From Lactiplantibacillus pentosus (GTDB taxonomy: Bacteria > Bacillota > Bacilli > Lactobacillales > Lactobacillaceae), in NCBI RefSeq assembly GCF_003641185.1, contig NZ_CP032757.1, positions 1,178,001 to 1,242,000 of the forward strand: 64,000 nt of DNA, given 5' to 3'. Below are positions 26,693-36,036 of this stretch, piece after piece. The number at the start of each line of letters is the position of its first letter. Positions within the stretch are counted from its first letter, which is position 1. Both the position numbers and the translations under genes were made by a program. The notes under the pieces are model-generated. The model was not told the origin of the DNA, did no database searches, and saw only the letters and a list, made by a program, of their open reading frames with translations.

Positions 26693-27358
26693 ATGAATAA
26701 CATAGTTGGTTGGAACGCAAAGATAGGTTACAGGTTCTTAAAAAAGTATACTCTGATTATTGTACTCGTGGGATTGGTTTTGGGTGTTGCTTCGGCACTT
26801 TATGTTGTAAAAACGAAACCTGTACAATACGAGTCAACTTCCCAGTTGGTACAAAATGATAATAATTATGATTTAATTTCGTCATATCAACAATTTATTA
26901 AATCTAATAAGTTTACCAATTTATTAGAGGAGAAAATTGCAGATAGTAAATGGAAATCAGCAAAAAACACTTATAGCTTGACGGTAAGTCAGAATGGTAG
27001 TAATTCGCCCTTTTTCTCAATTGCAGTAAAGTCGACGGATGGCGCCTTTTCAAATTTTGTTGCAACTCAATCTGTACAATTGTTTGTCGGAAATGTTTCT
27101 AAATATTTGTCTTCTGCCAATGTTTCCGTACTGTCGGTCCCATCTAGTTATCATGAGGATGACTTCAAAACTCGTACTATAAAAACAGGCTTCTTAGGAT
27201 TTATAGTTGGAGCATTTTTAGCTGCAGTTGTATCTTTCTTGAGCATGACTGTTTTTGGGAAAATTCCAGATGAAAAGTATATTAATGATATGTACAATTT
27301 GAAGCTTCTTGGTGTATATACGGATGGTACAACGAGTCAGAAAGAAAGCGAGAAGTAG
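26693..27358 (+). CDS. Wzz/CpsC-type polysaccharide co-polymerase (cluster I)
   Basis: 221 residues: an N-terminal membrane segment (about 22-42), an external domain (45-155) and a second membrane segment (about 165-185) followed by a short cytosolic tail. This is the topology of Gram-positive chain-length proteins that partner a tyrosine autokinase and control polymer length and export. TAGGAGG precedes the ATG. The next gene, 3 bases downstream, is the expected CpsD-like partner, but it is degenerate. Confidence 0.8.
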   Translation: MNNIVGWNAKIGYRFLKKYTLIIVLVGLVLGVASALYVVKTKPVQYESTSQLVQNDNNYDLISSYQQFIKSNKFTNLLEEKIADSKWKSAKNTYSLTVSQNGSNSPFFSIAVKSTDGAFSNFVATQSVQLFVGNVSKYLSSANVSVLSVPSSYHEDDFKTRTIKTGFLGFIVGAFLAAVVSFLSMTVFGKIPDEKYINDMYNLKLLGVYTDGTTSQKESEK

Positions 27359-27361
27359 CTG

Positions 27362-27952
27362 ATGAATGAAATTAAGCAGATAATTCGTCGAATCAACATG
27401 AATATTTCTAATTCGAAGGACAGTATTAATGTACTTTCTTTTGTAACAGATACAGAGGAAAACATTGAAAAAACACTCATTGTTAATATGGCAATGATGT
27501 ATGGATTTGCCGGGAAAAATACTCTGATTTTGGATACGGATTTTGGAAATACAGCTATTGCTAATACATTTCATCTCAGCTCAAACATTGGATTGTCTGA
27601 TTATTTAGATGGAAAAGTTACTGAATTATCAAAGATTGAAAATCGGATTGCAAACAAGAATATAAGTATTATTGCTGCTGGATCCTTACCAAAAAAAGAA
27701 ACTAGTTATTTAATTGGTGATCCACGTTTTGACGAGTTGCTCATGCGATTGCGTGAACAATATGAAAATATTTTAATTGTAACGCCGCGATATCAAAGCA
27801 AAGATATGATGGAAACCGTTCTTCGTAAGTCGGATGGAACAGTACTAGTAGCGTCAACTGGAAAATCTTCAAAGAAAGAAATGTATCAGTTGATTAAGTC
27901 GGTTGCACAGACAGGTACGGAGCTACTAGGATATATTGCCGTGAAGAGGTAA
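27362..27952 (+). CDS. CpsD-like tyrosine-kinase homologue without intact nucleotide motifs
   Basis: 196 residues with the overall layout of a BY-kinase (CpsD/Wze). The Walker A region, normally G-x4-GKS/T, reads DTEENIEKT with no glycines. Walker A-prime (LILDTDF) is kept. The Walker B, usually VIIDTPP, reads ILIVTPR. The C-terminal tyrosine cluster is absent. The canonical copy at 41814 has all these features, so the contrast is clear. The frame is intact and embedded in the operon between Wzz and the next gene, so it may be a structural partner of Wzz rather than a kinase (inference). Confidence 0.8.
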   Translation: MNEIKQIIRRINMNISNSKDSINVLSFVTDTEENIEKTLIVNMAMMYGFAGKNTLILDTDFGNTAIANTFHLSSNIGLSDYLDGKVTELSKIENRIANKNISIIAAGSLPKKETSYLIGDPRFDELLMRLREQYENILIVTPRYQSKDMMETVLRKSDGTVLVASTGKSSKKEMYQLIKSVAQTGTELLGYIAVKR

Positions 27953-27956
27953 GCCG

Positions 27957-29084
27957 ATGCAGAAAAAAAAGATTTTTACATTTTTTTTATCATTAGTGAT
28001 TGTAGCACTTACCGTTGGGTTGTTTGTCAGTGTTCAGCATGTCAAAGATAAGGGCATAGCCAAGCAGCAGGATGAACTTAAAAGAACTGATTTGGCGATG
28101 AGTTTGAATTCACGTACAAATTTGGGATATAACGATATGCCGGAGAAAAACAAAATCAAAATTACAAGAGTTTATGATGCCATGCAAAAAGATAACTTCT
28201 TTGGTATGTATATTGGTGTAAAAAATAATCAAATGCTTTTTTCTGGCTCCAACGGTTATTCGAATGCAAGTACAGGAAAAAAATTTAATATGGCTTCGAT
28301 GTTTGATGGTGGTGGTTACCAGGGTTATCTGAATAATGCTATGATAATTCGATTTATTGATCAGGGAAAACTCAAAGAATCTACTAAGCTCTCAGAGTAT
28401 ATTCCTGCCCTTAAGCGTGCGGGTGATGTTTCGGTAAGGCAACTATTAGTGGATGGATCCAACCTCTTCATTTCAAAAGAACTTTCAAAGTCTGGCAATA
28501 CCACAACAACGTTGAGCAATTCTGCTTTTAAAAGGGTGTCTTCTGACGGACTGGTCTCGGCAGATGGATTCATAAAGGCACGATTAATCGCTGGCGTGAT
28601 GCATAGCTCATATCGTGCCGCTTTTAAGAAAATTATTACGAATCACTTTGACCTAATGAATACGGAAATTCAAAACACTTCAACAAAACGGCAAGCGACG
28701 GACGTGATTGGATATAAGTACCATAGAAAGAATGGATTACCTGATCAGTCTCAACAAGTTAAGGCAAGCGTTGTCCTTCAAGGCGTAAATCAGTTGAAAA
28801 TTTCGGTGCCAGATATATTGATAACATACAAAGAGATTTCAAATAATAAATACTTTTCTAAAAAATATAATGATTTATGGAAGAAATCTCTGCAAAGGTC
28901 ATCATTAGCGCTTGATGAAACGAAGAAGGGAAGCACCATTAAATTAGCAGGTAACAAACAACAGATTGTTATACAAGCTGATTTCCAAAGCAAGACAATC
29001 ATAGCTGTTGCTGAAAACTTTCCAAACACTAAGCTGACAACGTCATCCTTAATGGAAAAGCTTAGTCATGCTCTAAATAAATGA
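27957..29084 (+). CDS. Exported beta-lactamase-fold pseudoenzyme in cluster I
   Basis: 375 residues with an N-terminal membrane anchor (about 6-25). The middle (FFGMYIGVKNNQ, NNAMIIRFIDQGKL, SVRQLLVDGSN) lines up with the serine hydrolase at 19943 (GTLLLTTNGP, AIIQKLINQGKL, TMRQLLDHRSG). Where that enzyme has the catalytic SxxK, this one has SMFDGG, so Lys is missing, and I find no YxN motif. It is probably a non-catalytic surface protein, perhaps binding a wall or polysaccharide component. It begins 4 bases after the CpsD-like gene, so it is part of the operon. Confidence 0.65.
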   Translation: MQKKKIFTFFLSLVIVALTVGLFVSVQHVKDKGIAKQQDELKRTDLAMSLNSRTNLGYNDMPEKNKIKITRVYDAMQKDNFFGMYIGVKNNQMLFSGSNGYSNASTGKKFNMASMFDGGGYQGYLNNAMIIRFIDQGKLKESTKLSEYIPALKRAGDVSVRQLLVDGSNLFISKELSKSGNTTTTLSNSAFKRVSSDGLVSADGFIKARLIAGVMHSSYRAAFKKIITNHFDLMNTEIQNTSTKRQATDVIGYKYHRKNGLPDQSQQVKASVVLQGVNQLKISVPDILITYKEISNNKYFSKKYNDLWKKSLQRSSLALDETKKGSTIKLAGNKQQIVIQADFQSKTIIAVAENFPNTKLTTSSLMEKLSHALNK

Positions 29085-29127
29085 TATGGCGTTTGTATAT
29101 CTGAATCTGCAGTGAGGGGGAAATAAT

Positions 29128-29910
29128 ATCAAAATCAAAATTTTAGTTGCTGCCCACAAACAATTTCCAATGCCTACGGATAGTGAACTTTATCTACCAA
29201 TTTTAGTAGGATCAACATATAATTACAAACCAGAAATTGATTTTCAGCGTGATGATATTGGGGAGAATATTTCCGCAAAAAACCCGAATTACAATGAGTT
29301 GACAGCAATTTATTGGGCTTGGAAGAATTTGAGTGATGTTGATGCAGTGGGGTTAGTACATTATCGGCGTCTCTTTTCGCATGGTGGAACGCGATCCTTG
29401 AATAATGTTGTTAACCGAGATGATGTCGAATCTTTGTTGGAGAATACGGATGTAATCGTTCCAAAGAAAAGACATTACTATATAGAAAGTAATTACACGC
29501 ATTATATACATGCGCATCATGCGTTACCTCTCGAGAAAACGCGAAGCGTTCTGGAAGAAAAGTATCCAGACTATGTTTCGAGTTTCGATATGCAAATGAA
29601 GAAGCATAGTGCACATATGTTCAATATGTTTATCATGAAAAAAATGTATTTTGATCAGTATTGTGAGTGGCTTTTTTCTGTACTCAAAGATTTAGAGAGC
29701 AGAATTGACATCTCGGAATATTCGACACAAGAAGCACGGGTGTTTGGATATGTTTCTGAATTGTTGTTGGATGTCTGGATGGATGCTAATCATATTCAAT
29801 ATCGAGAAATGCAATGGCAACAGATGGGCGATAGAAAGCTTGTCTTGAAGGCATTCAATTTTTTAAAGCGGAAATTTTCACCTAGCAGTGAAAAGCAAAG
29901 CCATTTCTGA
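29128..29910 (+). CDS. DUF4422 glycosyltransferase with apparent ATC start codon
   Basis: The protein should begin with a Rossmann-like strand, K-I-K-I-L-V-A-A-H-K, but its first codon is ATC (29128) rather than ATG. GAGGGGG lies about 7 bases upstream, and an in-frame TGA at 29113 rules out an earlier start. The first ATG, at 29170, lacks a ribosome site and would remove the first strand. Later blocks (NISAKNPNYNELTAIYWAWKN, HYRRLF, VPKKRHYY, a His-rich THYIHAHH) are typical of DUF4422, proposed glycosyltransferases. The paralogue at 63585 starts with ATG. From the ATC the length is 260 residues. Confidence 0.75.
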   Translation: MKIKILVAAHKQFPMPTDSELYLPILVGSTYNYKPEIDFQRDDIGENISAKNPNYNELTAIYWAWKNLSDVDAVGLVHYRRLFSHGGTRSLNNVVNRDDVESLLENTDVIVPKKRHYYIESNYTHYIHAHHALPLEKTRSVLEEKYPDYVSSFDMQMKKHSAHMFNMFIMKKMYFDQYCEWLFSVLKDLESRIDISEYSTQEARVFGYVSELLLDVWMDANHIQYREMQWQQMGDRKLVLKAFNFLKRKFSPSSEKQSHF

Positions 29911-29927
29911 TGAAAGGAGGGGCAACT

Positions 29928-30929
29928 ATGGATCAAGATCCATTAGTGTCAGTAATTATTCCAGCGTATAATGTTGAAAACGAAGTTAACAGATGCTTGG
30001 ATTCTGTCATTAATCAAACATATCAAAATATGGAAATCATTGTAGTAAACGATGGCTCTACGGACCAAACGGGTAAAATTGTTAGGGAGAGTTTGCGCAA
30101 TGTAGACAATTCATCGATTCTTGATGTCCCAAACGGAGGATTATCCAGCGCAAGAAATATTGGGGTTGAGCGATGTCATGGCGATTTCGTCACGTTTATT
30201 GATTCTGATGACTACGTTGATAACGATTATGTCTCATATCTAGTTGGAATGATTATGAAATTTGATGTTGATATCGCAAGTTGTCAGCATAGAATACTAT
30301 TCGGTGATAGTAAATGTACTGAGATGCAGTTTGACGGGAAGCCAGAAGTGTGGAGTAGCCATCGTTGGCTAAAGGGAGTGCTTGCTCGCAATACTGTAGA
30401 CTTATCTGCATGGGGGAAAATCTACCGACGCTCTCTTTGTCAGAAGTTCCCTTTTCCTGTTGGCAGATTGTATGAGGACACATTTACGACATATAAAGAT
30501 GTTCTTGAATCTGGATGTATTGCGGTCGGCAATGAATCAAAGTATACTTACAAGATTCGGATGAATTCGATTTCTCGTTCCTCTTTTTCTAAATCATCAA
30601 TGGATTTGATTAAGGCCACAGAAAAGATGTCTGCAGATACACTGAAAGTTTTTCCGGATTTAAAACCGGAAGTTAAGCTTCGTAAGAGTTGGGCATATAC
30701 AAGCGTTTTAAATGCTATTTTAACGAGCAACAAACAGAGTGAATATAATCAGTTGGTTGATGATTTGAGAATAAATATTATCAAATCGAGACCAGTCATT
30801 CTTTCAAATAAAAATATCGATAAGCGGTTGAAGCTTGTTGTAGTAGCACTTAGCGCTGGTCTTAGACCATATATGCTTTTGTTGAATTTGAAAGCAAGAC
30901 TAGATACAGCTAACATATCAAGAGGGTAA
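29928..30929 (+). CDS. Family 2 glycosyltransferase
   Basis: 333 residues. The GT-A start VSVIIPAYNVENEVNRCLDS, NDGSTDQTG (donor binding), LSSARNIG and the metal site FIDSDDYV show a GT2 inverting transferase. It would add one sugar to the lipid-linked repeat unit at the cytosolic membrane face; the sugar is not predictable. GGAGGGG lies before the ATG at 29928, preferred over 29910, which overlaps the previous stop. A chain of close genes places it in the cluster I operon. Confidence 0.85.
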   Translation: MDQDPLVSVIIPAYNVENEVNRCLDSVINQTYQNMEIIVVNDGSTDQTGKIVRESLRNVDNSSILDVPNGGLSSARNIGVERCHGDFVTFIDSDDYVDNDYVSYLVGMIMKFDVDIASCQHRILFGDSKCTEMQFDGKPEVWSSHRWLKGVLARNTVDLSAWGKIYRRSLCQKFPFPVGRLYEDTFTTYKDVLESGCIAVGNESKYTYKIRMNSISRSSFSKSSMDLIKATEKMSADTLKVFPDLKPEVKLRKSWAYTSVLNAILTSNKQSEYNQLVDDLRINIIKSRPVILSNKNIDKRLKLVVVALSAGLRPYMLLLNLKARLDTANISRG

Positions 30930-30937
30930 GGCAGAAT

Positions 30938-31939
30938 ATGAATGAAAAAATTGATTTTGTTGTGACATGGGTAGATGGATCAGATGAAGCGTGGCTTCAA
31001 AAGAAGCGAAAGTATGAACACATTGTGAATCCATCTAAGAAGTTAAACTCAGCAAGTCGATATCGAGACTATGAAATCTTCAAGTATTGGTTTCGTGCAG
31101 TAGAGGTATATGCACCTTGGGTGAACCATGTATTCTTGATTACCGATAATCAAATTCCAGATTGGCTCGATACAACCAATCCAAAATTGATTTGTGTTTC
31201 ACATACAGATTATATTGAACACAAATTTTTGCCGACTTTCAACTCGAATGTGATTGAACTGAGTATCGCGAATATTAAAGAGTTATCAGAGCATTTTGTA
31301 CTATTTAATGACGATATTTTTGTGAATGCTCCGGTGAATCCCACTGATTTTTTTGTGAATGGACTGCCAAGAGAGACATATGCAGAAAGTCCAATCGTTT
31401 CTACAGAGGGAAGTGGGGCGCATATTATGGTTAATGATATGCAAGTTATTAATATTGAGTTTGACAAGCGTAAGTTCTATCGGAATAATTTTTCTAAAGT
31501 GTTTAATTATAAGGTCGGAAAAAAATTGCTGAGAACTATCGCACTTGCTCCTTCAAATAACTTTGTAGGTATGTGGAATACCCATTTAGCTGTTTCATAT
31601 AGGAAACACACCTTTGTAGACGTTTGGAATAAGTACCGTTCAGAATTAACGACTACGTTATCACATAAGTTTCGTACTCCACTAGATTATAATCACTGGC
31701 TAATGCGATATTGGCAGTTGGCGTCAGGAAAATTTGAAATTCAATCGTCTGATTGGGGACGTTTTTATCAGTTGAGTGACACTTCTTTGAAAGATATTGA
31801 GAAAGAACTAAGAAGTGGAAAACATAAGGTTATCTGTTTAAACGATACTGATGATGTTGAAAATTTTGAACAGACAAAACATGCATTAATAGGGCTATTT
31901 GAATCGAAGCTACCGAACAAGAGCAGCTTTGAAAAATAA
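30938..31939 (+). CDS. Stealth-family sugar-phosphate transferase (CpsY-like)
   Basis: 333 residues. The CR1 motif DFVVTWVDGSD is at the N-terminus, CR2 follows (RYRDYEIFKYWFRAVE, FLITDNQIPDWL), with FNSNVIEL and LFNDDIFV (CR3-like) later. Stealth proteins are hexose-1-phosphoryl transferases, so the polymer may contain sugar-phosphodiester bonds. The ATG lies 9 bases after the previous stop and its own stop overlaps the start region of the next gene. Confidence 0.88.
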   Translation: MNEKIDFVVTWVDGSDEAWLQKKRKYEHIVNPSKKLNSASRYRDYEIFKYWFRAVEVYAPWVNHVFLITDNQIPDWLDTTNPKLICVSHTDYIEHKFLPTFNSNVIELSIANIKELSEHFVLFNDDIFVNAPVNPTDFFVNGLPRETYAESPIVSTEGSGAHIMVNDMQVINIEFDKRKFYRNNFSKVFNYKVGKKLLRTIALAPSNNFVGMWNTHLAVSYRKHTFVDVWNKYRSELTTTLSHKFRTPLDYNHWLMRYWQLASGKFEIQSSDWGRFYQLSDTSLKDIEKELRSGKHKVICLNDTDDVENFEQTKHALIGLFESKLPNKSSFEK

Positions 31940-31962
31940 TGGTTGTGAAAGTGGAGAAAAAC

Positions 31963-32976
31963 GTGAAGAAATTTATAGTTAATGTGAATAATGGGCAAAA
32001 AAACACTGCCGGAATCAAAGCTAAGCAGGATATCGCTGATATTCTCACGAACAATGGGTATGAGCAGCTGAGTTTTAAAATCTCAAAGTCGAGAATTATC
32101 AAGTTATTGTTTACGAAATTGAAGATTCAAAAAGTTTTGAATCCTATTCAAAGTGGCGATGTTTTATTTGTACAGTATCCAATGTATAGTCGGTATTTTT
32201 TGCGGCAAATGCAGACTGCCGCAAAAAATAAGGGCATCAAATTAGTCGGTATTATCCATGACGTTGAATTTTTACGTAATTATTTGAATGATGCTGCAAA
32301 AAGCCAATCTGAAATTGATTTGTTCAATGGTTTTGACGTTTTGGTCGCACACAATGAAACAATGGCTAAGGAAATGATTGCACATGGTGTGACAGCTCGT
32401 ATGGTGTCATTGGAGATCTTTGATTACCTAAGCGAAAGTAGTCTCACAACTCCCAGTCTCAATAAAGATTTATTGTTTGCTGGTAATCTACAGAAAGCAC
32501 CATTTTTGGATTCTTGGGATTTAAACTTGGATATCAATTTATATGGTGTTTTTCCTAGTGATCAATATGGTTCGCGTGTCCATTATCAAGGTGTTAAGAC
32601 ACCCGATGAATTGCCAGAATTCTTAAGTGGTAGTTTTGGGTTGGTCTGGGATGGAGACCGATTAGATACTAGTAGTGGTGTCTATGGTGAATATACGCGT
32701 TATAACAATCCACACAAAGTGTCTCTTTATTTGAGTAGCGGATTACCCGTGATTGTTTGGAAGTCAGCTGCAGTAGCGACATTTATTGAAAAAAATCATT
32801 TAGGATTGACTGTTGAAAGTCTTGAACAATTGCCTGGAATGATTGATGAATTAACGGAAGCTAGTTATCAAAAAATATGTGCAAATGTCCAGAAACAGGC
32901 CTCATTATTACGATCAGGCCACTATACTTTGACGGCAACAGAGCAGGCCATTATGCAACTAGAAACCACGAAATAA
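31963..32976 (+). CDS. Galactofuranosyltransferase-like protein (WbbI/Gtf3 type)
   Basis: 337 residues from the GTG at 31963, chosen because GTGGAG lies 6 bases upstream and the resulting start, MKKFIVNVNNGQKN, fits family N-termini; an ATG at 31939 overlaps the previous stop. GT-B-like layout: DVLFVQYPM, IGIIHDVE-like segment (VGIIHDVEFLR) and a C-terminal nucleotide-binding half with GLVWDGDR and NNPHKVSLYLSSGLPVIVW. Such proteins transfer Galf or glucose. With glf just upstream of the cluster, Galf is plausible (inference). Confidence 0.75.
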   Translation: MKKFIVNVNNGQKNTAGIKAKQDIADILTNNGYEQLSFKISKSRIIKLLFTKLKIQKVLNPIQSGDVLFVQYPMYSRYFLRQMQTAAKNKGIKLVGIIHDVEFLRNYLNDAAKSQSEIDLFNGFDVLVAHNETMAKEMIAHGVTARMVSLEIFDYLSESSLTTPSLNKDLLFAGNLQKAPFLDSWDLNLDINLYGVFPSDQYGSRVHYQGVKTPDELPEFLSGSFGLVWDGDRLDTSSGVYGEYTRYNNPHKVSLYLSSGLPVIVWKSAAVATFIEKNHLGLTVESLEQLPGMIDELTEASYQKICANVQKQASLLRSGHYTLTATEQAIMQLETTK

Positions 32977-33037
32977 TAGGATAGTGATATGTAGTAATCG
33001 AGTTCTTTCATTGTGAATTTGAGGAAAGGAGTGGACA

Positions 33038-34357
33038 ATGTTAGGGGTACTATTAGTATTGTTAGTTGTTTTGTTAATCGTTAACTATGTATTTGGAAAA
33101 CGGGAATTTTTATCGCCTGCATTTCTATTCACTCTGGGTTTTCTAGTTTCTGTAGTTTGGGCATATGCATTTAAAGATAAATGGGGCCTGCAGCTCCATA
33201 TAGAAACATTTTGGGTTATTTTCGGTGGTGTCACATTATTTTCAATAGTCGCCGCTATCGTGAATATTTTTTTCACAAAGGGAAGTCTAACGATTGAGCG
33301 TAAGCTTGACGATCATTATGAGACTTCTGTAAGTCGAACTGGTGGCATGATTGTTATCGGAATCATGCTATTATCAATTATATATACAATAATAGAAGTC
33401 CAACGAATTGCTCCTTCTGCAAGTATAATGGAATCAATATATGAATATCGAATGCAGACAACCAATATTACAACAGACAACGCAAGCTCCTTGGTACTTC
33501 CAAAATTATTGGCGTTGTTACGAAATTTCACTGACGCGGCTGGGTATTTTTTTGCCTATATCTTGGCGAGTGATCTTTTCAAGAAGAAGCGAATCAATGT
33601 TATCGTATTAGTAATAACTATTTTAAGCCTGATTAATGGTATGCTATTGGGTTCTCGAACGGGAGCATTTATGTTGCTACTCAGTTTCATGATATTCTTA
33701 TATATTATGTATAGAGCAAGTTCTCAATGGAAAAAGCATTTATCTTGGAAGATGCTGGGATTGATAGCATTATTTTTCGTGATAGTTATTTTTACATTTC
33801 AGTCTTTTGCTGGCATACTGGGGCGCGAAGTAGATTCATTTTCAAAAGCTAATTATTTAGCCATCTATTTTGGAGCAGAAATAAAAAACTTGGATACATT
33901 TATCCAAGCTCATCAATTTCCAATCCGACCGCAAGGGACATTTGGAGCTCAAACATTTCTTGAATTTAATAGGACCTTTGGAAAATTTTTTGGTAGTCAC
34001 GCGACTGTGATACTTGACTTACCTTTTCAAAATATAAATGGACTGAGTCTAGGAAATGTCTACACAACTTTTTACGCTTTTTTATATGACTTCGGGTATA
34101 AAGGAGTTGTGGTGCTTGTGATGCTGATGTCGTCAGTTAGCCAATTTATTTTCGGAAAAGTTAGACAATTTTCCAGGCAAGGTGACATCTCAATTTATGC
34201 GCTCATTTATGGTAGAATAGCAGTTTGTTTGATTTTATCATTTTTCTCGGATAAGTTTTATGAGGGAATTTTTGCGATTACTTTCATAAAGACGGTCATT
34301 TGGTGGATCATACTACGTTGGGTGTTTGTTCGACACACGGTGGAAGTCCAAAAGTGA
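33038..34357 (+). CDS. Wzy-type polysaccharide polymerase (cluster I)
   Basis: 439 residues with about ten to twelve hydrophobic segments and a larger external loop in the second half (about 250-340: RPQGTFGAQTFLEFNRTFGKFF region), which is usual for O-antigen/oligosaccharide repeat-unit polymerases. It would join flipped repeat units outside the membrane. GGAAAGGAG precedes the ATG. It is the last plus-strand gene of cluster I; a bidirectional terminator follows. Confidence 0.8.
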   Translation: MLGVLLVLLVVLLIVNYVFGKREFLSPAFLFTLGFLVSVVWAYAFKDKWGLQLHIETFWVIFGGVTLFSIVAAIVNIFFTKGSLTIERKLDDHYETSVSRTGGMIVIGIMLLSIIYTIIEVQRIAPSASIMESIYEYRMQTTNITTDNASSLVLPKLLALLRNFTDAAGYFFAYILASDLFKKKRINVIVLVITILSLINGMLLGSRTGAFMLLLSFMIFLYIMYRASSQWKKHLSWKMLGLIALFFVIVIFTFQSFAGILGREVDSFSKANYLAIYFGAEIKNLDTFIQAHQFPIRPQGTFGAQTFLEFNRTFGKFFGSHATVILDLPFQNINGLSLGNVYTTFYAFLYDFGYKGVVVLVMLMSSVSQFIFGKVRQFSRQGDISIYALIYGRIAVCLILSFFSDKFYEGIFAITFIKTVIWWIILRWVFVRHTVEVQK

Positions 34358-34391
34358 TGCCGTATGTTTTCTAAATATAAACGACGAAAAT

Positions 34392-34437
34392 AAGAAGTAC
34401 ATACATAATGCCATGGGCCTTATGTATGTACTTCTTT
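34392..34437. terminator. Bidirectional terminator between polymerase and flippase genes
   Basis: The 17-base perfect stem AAGAAGTACATACATAA / TTATGTATGTACTTCTT has AT-rich tails and separates two convergent genes. Confidence 0.9.
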
Positions 34438-34439
34438 TA

Positions 34440-35858
34440 TTAGTGATTTTTTCTGAGTGACTTTAGCTTATAAATAATAGAAGGCTGTAGAATTAGTAGG
34501 AATCCAATATAAACAAGTAATCCAACCAGTATTTGTGCGATGAGGTTGACCGTAGAGATATTCATCGATATATTCAAAATATAAACGGGAATAAACATCA
34601 TGATACCAGCGAAAAGATATTTAAATGAATTGGTAAATAATACACTAATCTTTAGTGATCTTCTAACCCTGATTAATTGATATAATGTAACTGCCAACTC
34701 AGAAAGCAATGTTGAAACCATGGCGCCGTAGACACCCCAATGCATAATTAGGGGAATATTGATGATGATGTTAGTAATCGCACCTAGTACTACAGAAGTT
34801 GTATAAGTACGCATTTGCTTTGTGGGTAGTAAGTATTGCTGTCCGATTACGTTGCTTTGACCAATCAGAACGATAACTGGAGCCTCTATTATCAGGAGAA
34901 TATTTACAGAAGTAAATGCCCTTCCGAAAAACCACGGTGCCAGTGCAGTTGCAATACTAGCAATTCCGAAAGCCATTGGTATTGAAATTGAAAGAACAAA
35001 GTCAAACGAAGTATATAAATATTGTTTCACCTTATTGATCTGTTTCTTGGCGTAAAGGTTGGCCACATGAGGAAGCATGACCGTACCTGTGGAGGTAACG
35101 ATAGCAAGCACGAGTTTTACCAGCTTGTCTGAGTAATCATAGTATCCAGAGGCAGTGACAGAGTCCAATTTCCAAAGCATTGTTTTATTCACGGCAAGAT
35201 AAATGGTTGTGGCAACCTGTGGAACAAATAAAGCTAAGGAAGGTTTTAAATGCCGAAACATTCGCAATTCGCTTATCTTTGGGGGATAGACAAGTTTAGG
35301 CAAATATGGCCACAGAGTAATATTACCCAACAGTTGCGACAGCGATAGGATTAGTATATAAATACCCACGTCATGACTATTTTTGACAAATACAAATATT
35401 GAAGCTAAGGATAATAATTTAACAATCATATTTCTGATAACGGTTTTCTTAAAATCTTCAAGCCCCATAAAAAACCAGGAGATATCAAAAGCGCCTGCAA
35501 CAATCAAAAAGGATTGGTAAAAGAAATATATTTTGAGTTGATTCTGTAAATATAGAAAAACGCAAAATGCTAAGTATGCAATTGATATTGTCGTAATTTG
35601 CAGAAATTCAATTTCCCAAAAAGTTTGAGATCTTTTTCTGTCATCTTCCCTGATAAAGGCAATTTCACGATTGCCGTAGATTGTTATTCCGACTGTTCCA
35701 GCAAGTAAAAAGTATGTAATTACTGAATTAGTTGTTGCGTTGATTCCGACTCCTGAGGGACCAAGTACCCGCGAGATATAGGGAACTGTTAGCAATGGGG
35801 TAAGTAAAATCAAAATATTGTAACCGACGTTATAAAGATAGTTTTTTACAATTTTCAT
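34440..35858 (-). CDS. Wzx flippase (polysaccharide transporter), minus strand
   Basis: 472 residues with about fourteen hydrophobic segments, starting MKIVKNYLYNVGYNILILLTP-like, typical for Wzx/MATE-type repeat-unit flippases. It would move the undecaprenyl-linked repeat unit across the membrane. GTGAGGA lies 6 bases before the ATG at 35858, preferred over the start at 35870. Unlike the other cluster I assembly genes it lies on the minus strand, so it needs its own promoter. Homologue of the flippase at 52204. Confidence 0.88.
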   Translation of the reverse strand: MKIVKNYLYNVGYNILILLTPLLTVPYISRVLGPSGVGINATTNSVITYFLLAGTVGITIYGNREIAFIREDDRKRSQTFWEIEFLQITTISIAYLAFCVFLYLQNQLKIYFFYQSFLIVAGAFDISWFFMGLEDFKKTVIRNMIVKLLSLASIFVFVKNSHDVGIYILILSLSQLLGNITLWPYLPKLVYPPKISELRMFRHLKPSLALFVPQVATTIYLAVNKTMLWKLDSVTASGYYDYSDKLVKLVLAIVTSTGTVMLPHVANLYAKKQINKVKQYLYTSFDFVLSISIPMAFGIASIATALAPWFFGRAFTSVNILLIIEAPVIVLIGQSNVIGQQYLLPTKQMRTYTTSVVLGAITNIIINIPLIMHWGVYGAMVSTLLSELAVTLYQLIRVRRSLKISVLFTNSFKYLFAGIMMFIPVYILNISMNISTVNLIAQILVGLLVYIGFLLILQPSIIYKLKSLRKNH

Positions 35859-35962
35859 GTAATTCCTCACAGTTGTAGTATTAATAAATAAAATGCGACT
35901 GAATAATTATAGCATATTTATTGACTGATTAAGGGCGTTTCTACAAATCGTTCAATGCAACT

Positions 35963-35999
35963 TAAAAGCTATCACAGTAATATTTATTGTGATAGCTTT
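35963..35999 (-). terminator. Terminator of the beta-helix gene, now separated from it
   Basis: The stem AAAGCTATCAC / GTGATAGCTTT is located upstream of the flippase gene on the minus strand. Before the IS insertion at 36037-37591 it stood about 40 bases after the beta-helix gene stop. Confidence 0.7.
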
Positions 36000-36025
36000 C
36001 GAAATTTAAGGATAGTCGATATTCA

Positions 36026-36036
36026 AGGACTTTATT
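36026..36036. repeat. Left 11-bp target-site duplication of the IS4-type element
   Basis: AGGACTTTATT occurs here and at 37592-37602, directly bordering both inverted-repeat ends of the element. The 11-bp length fits the IS4 family. Confidence 0.9.
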
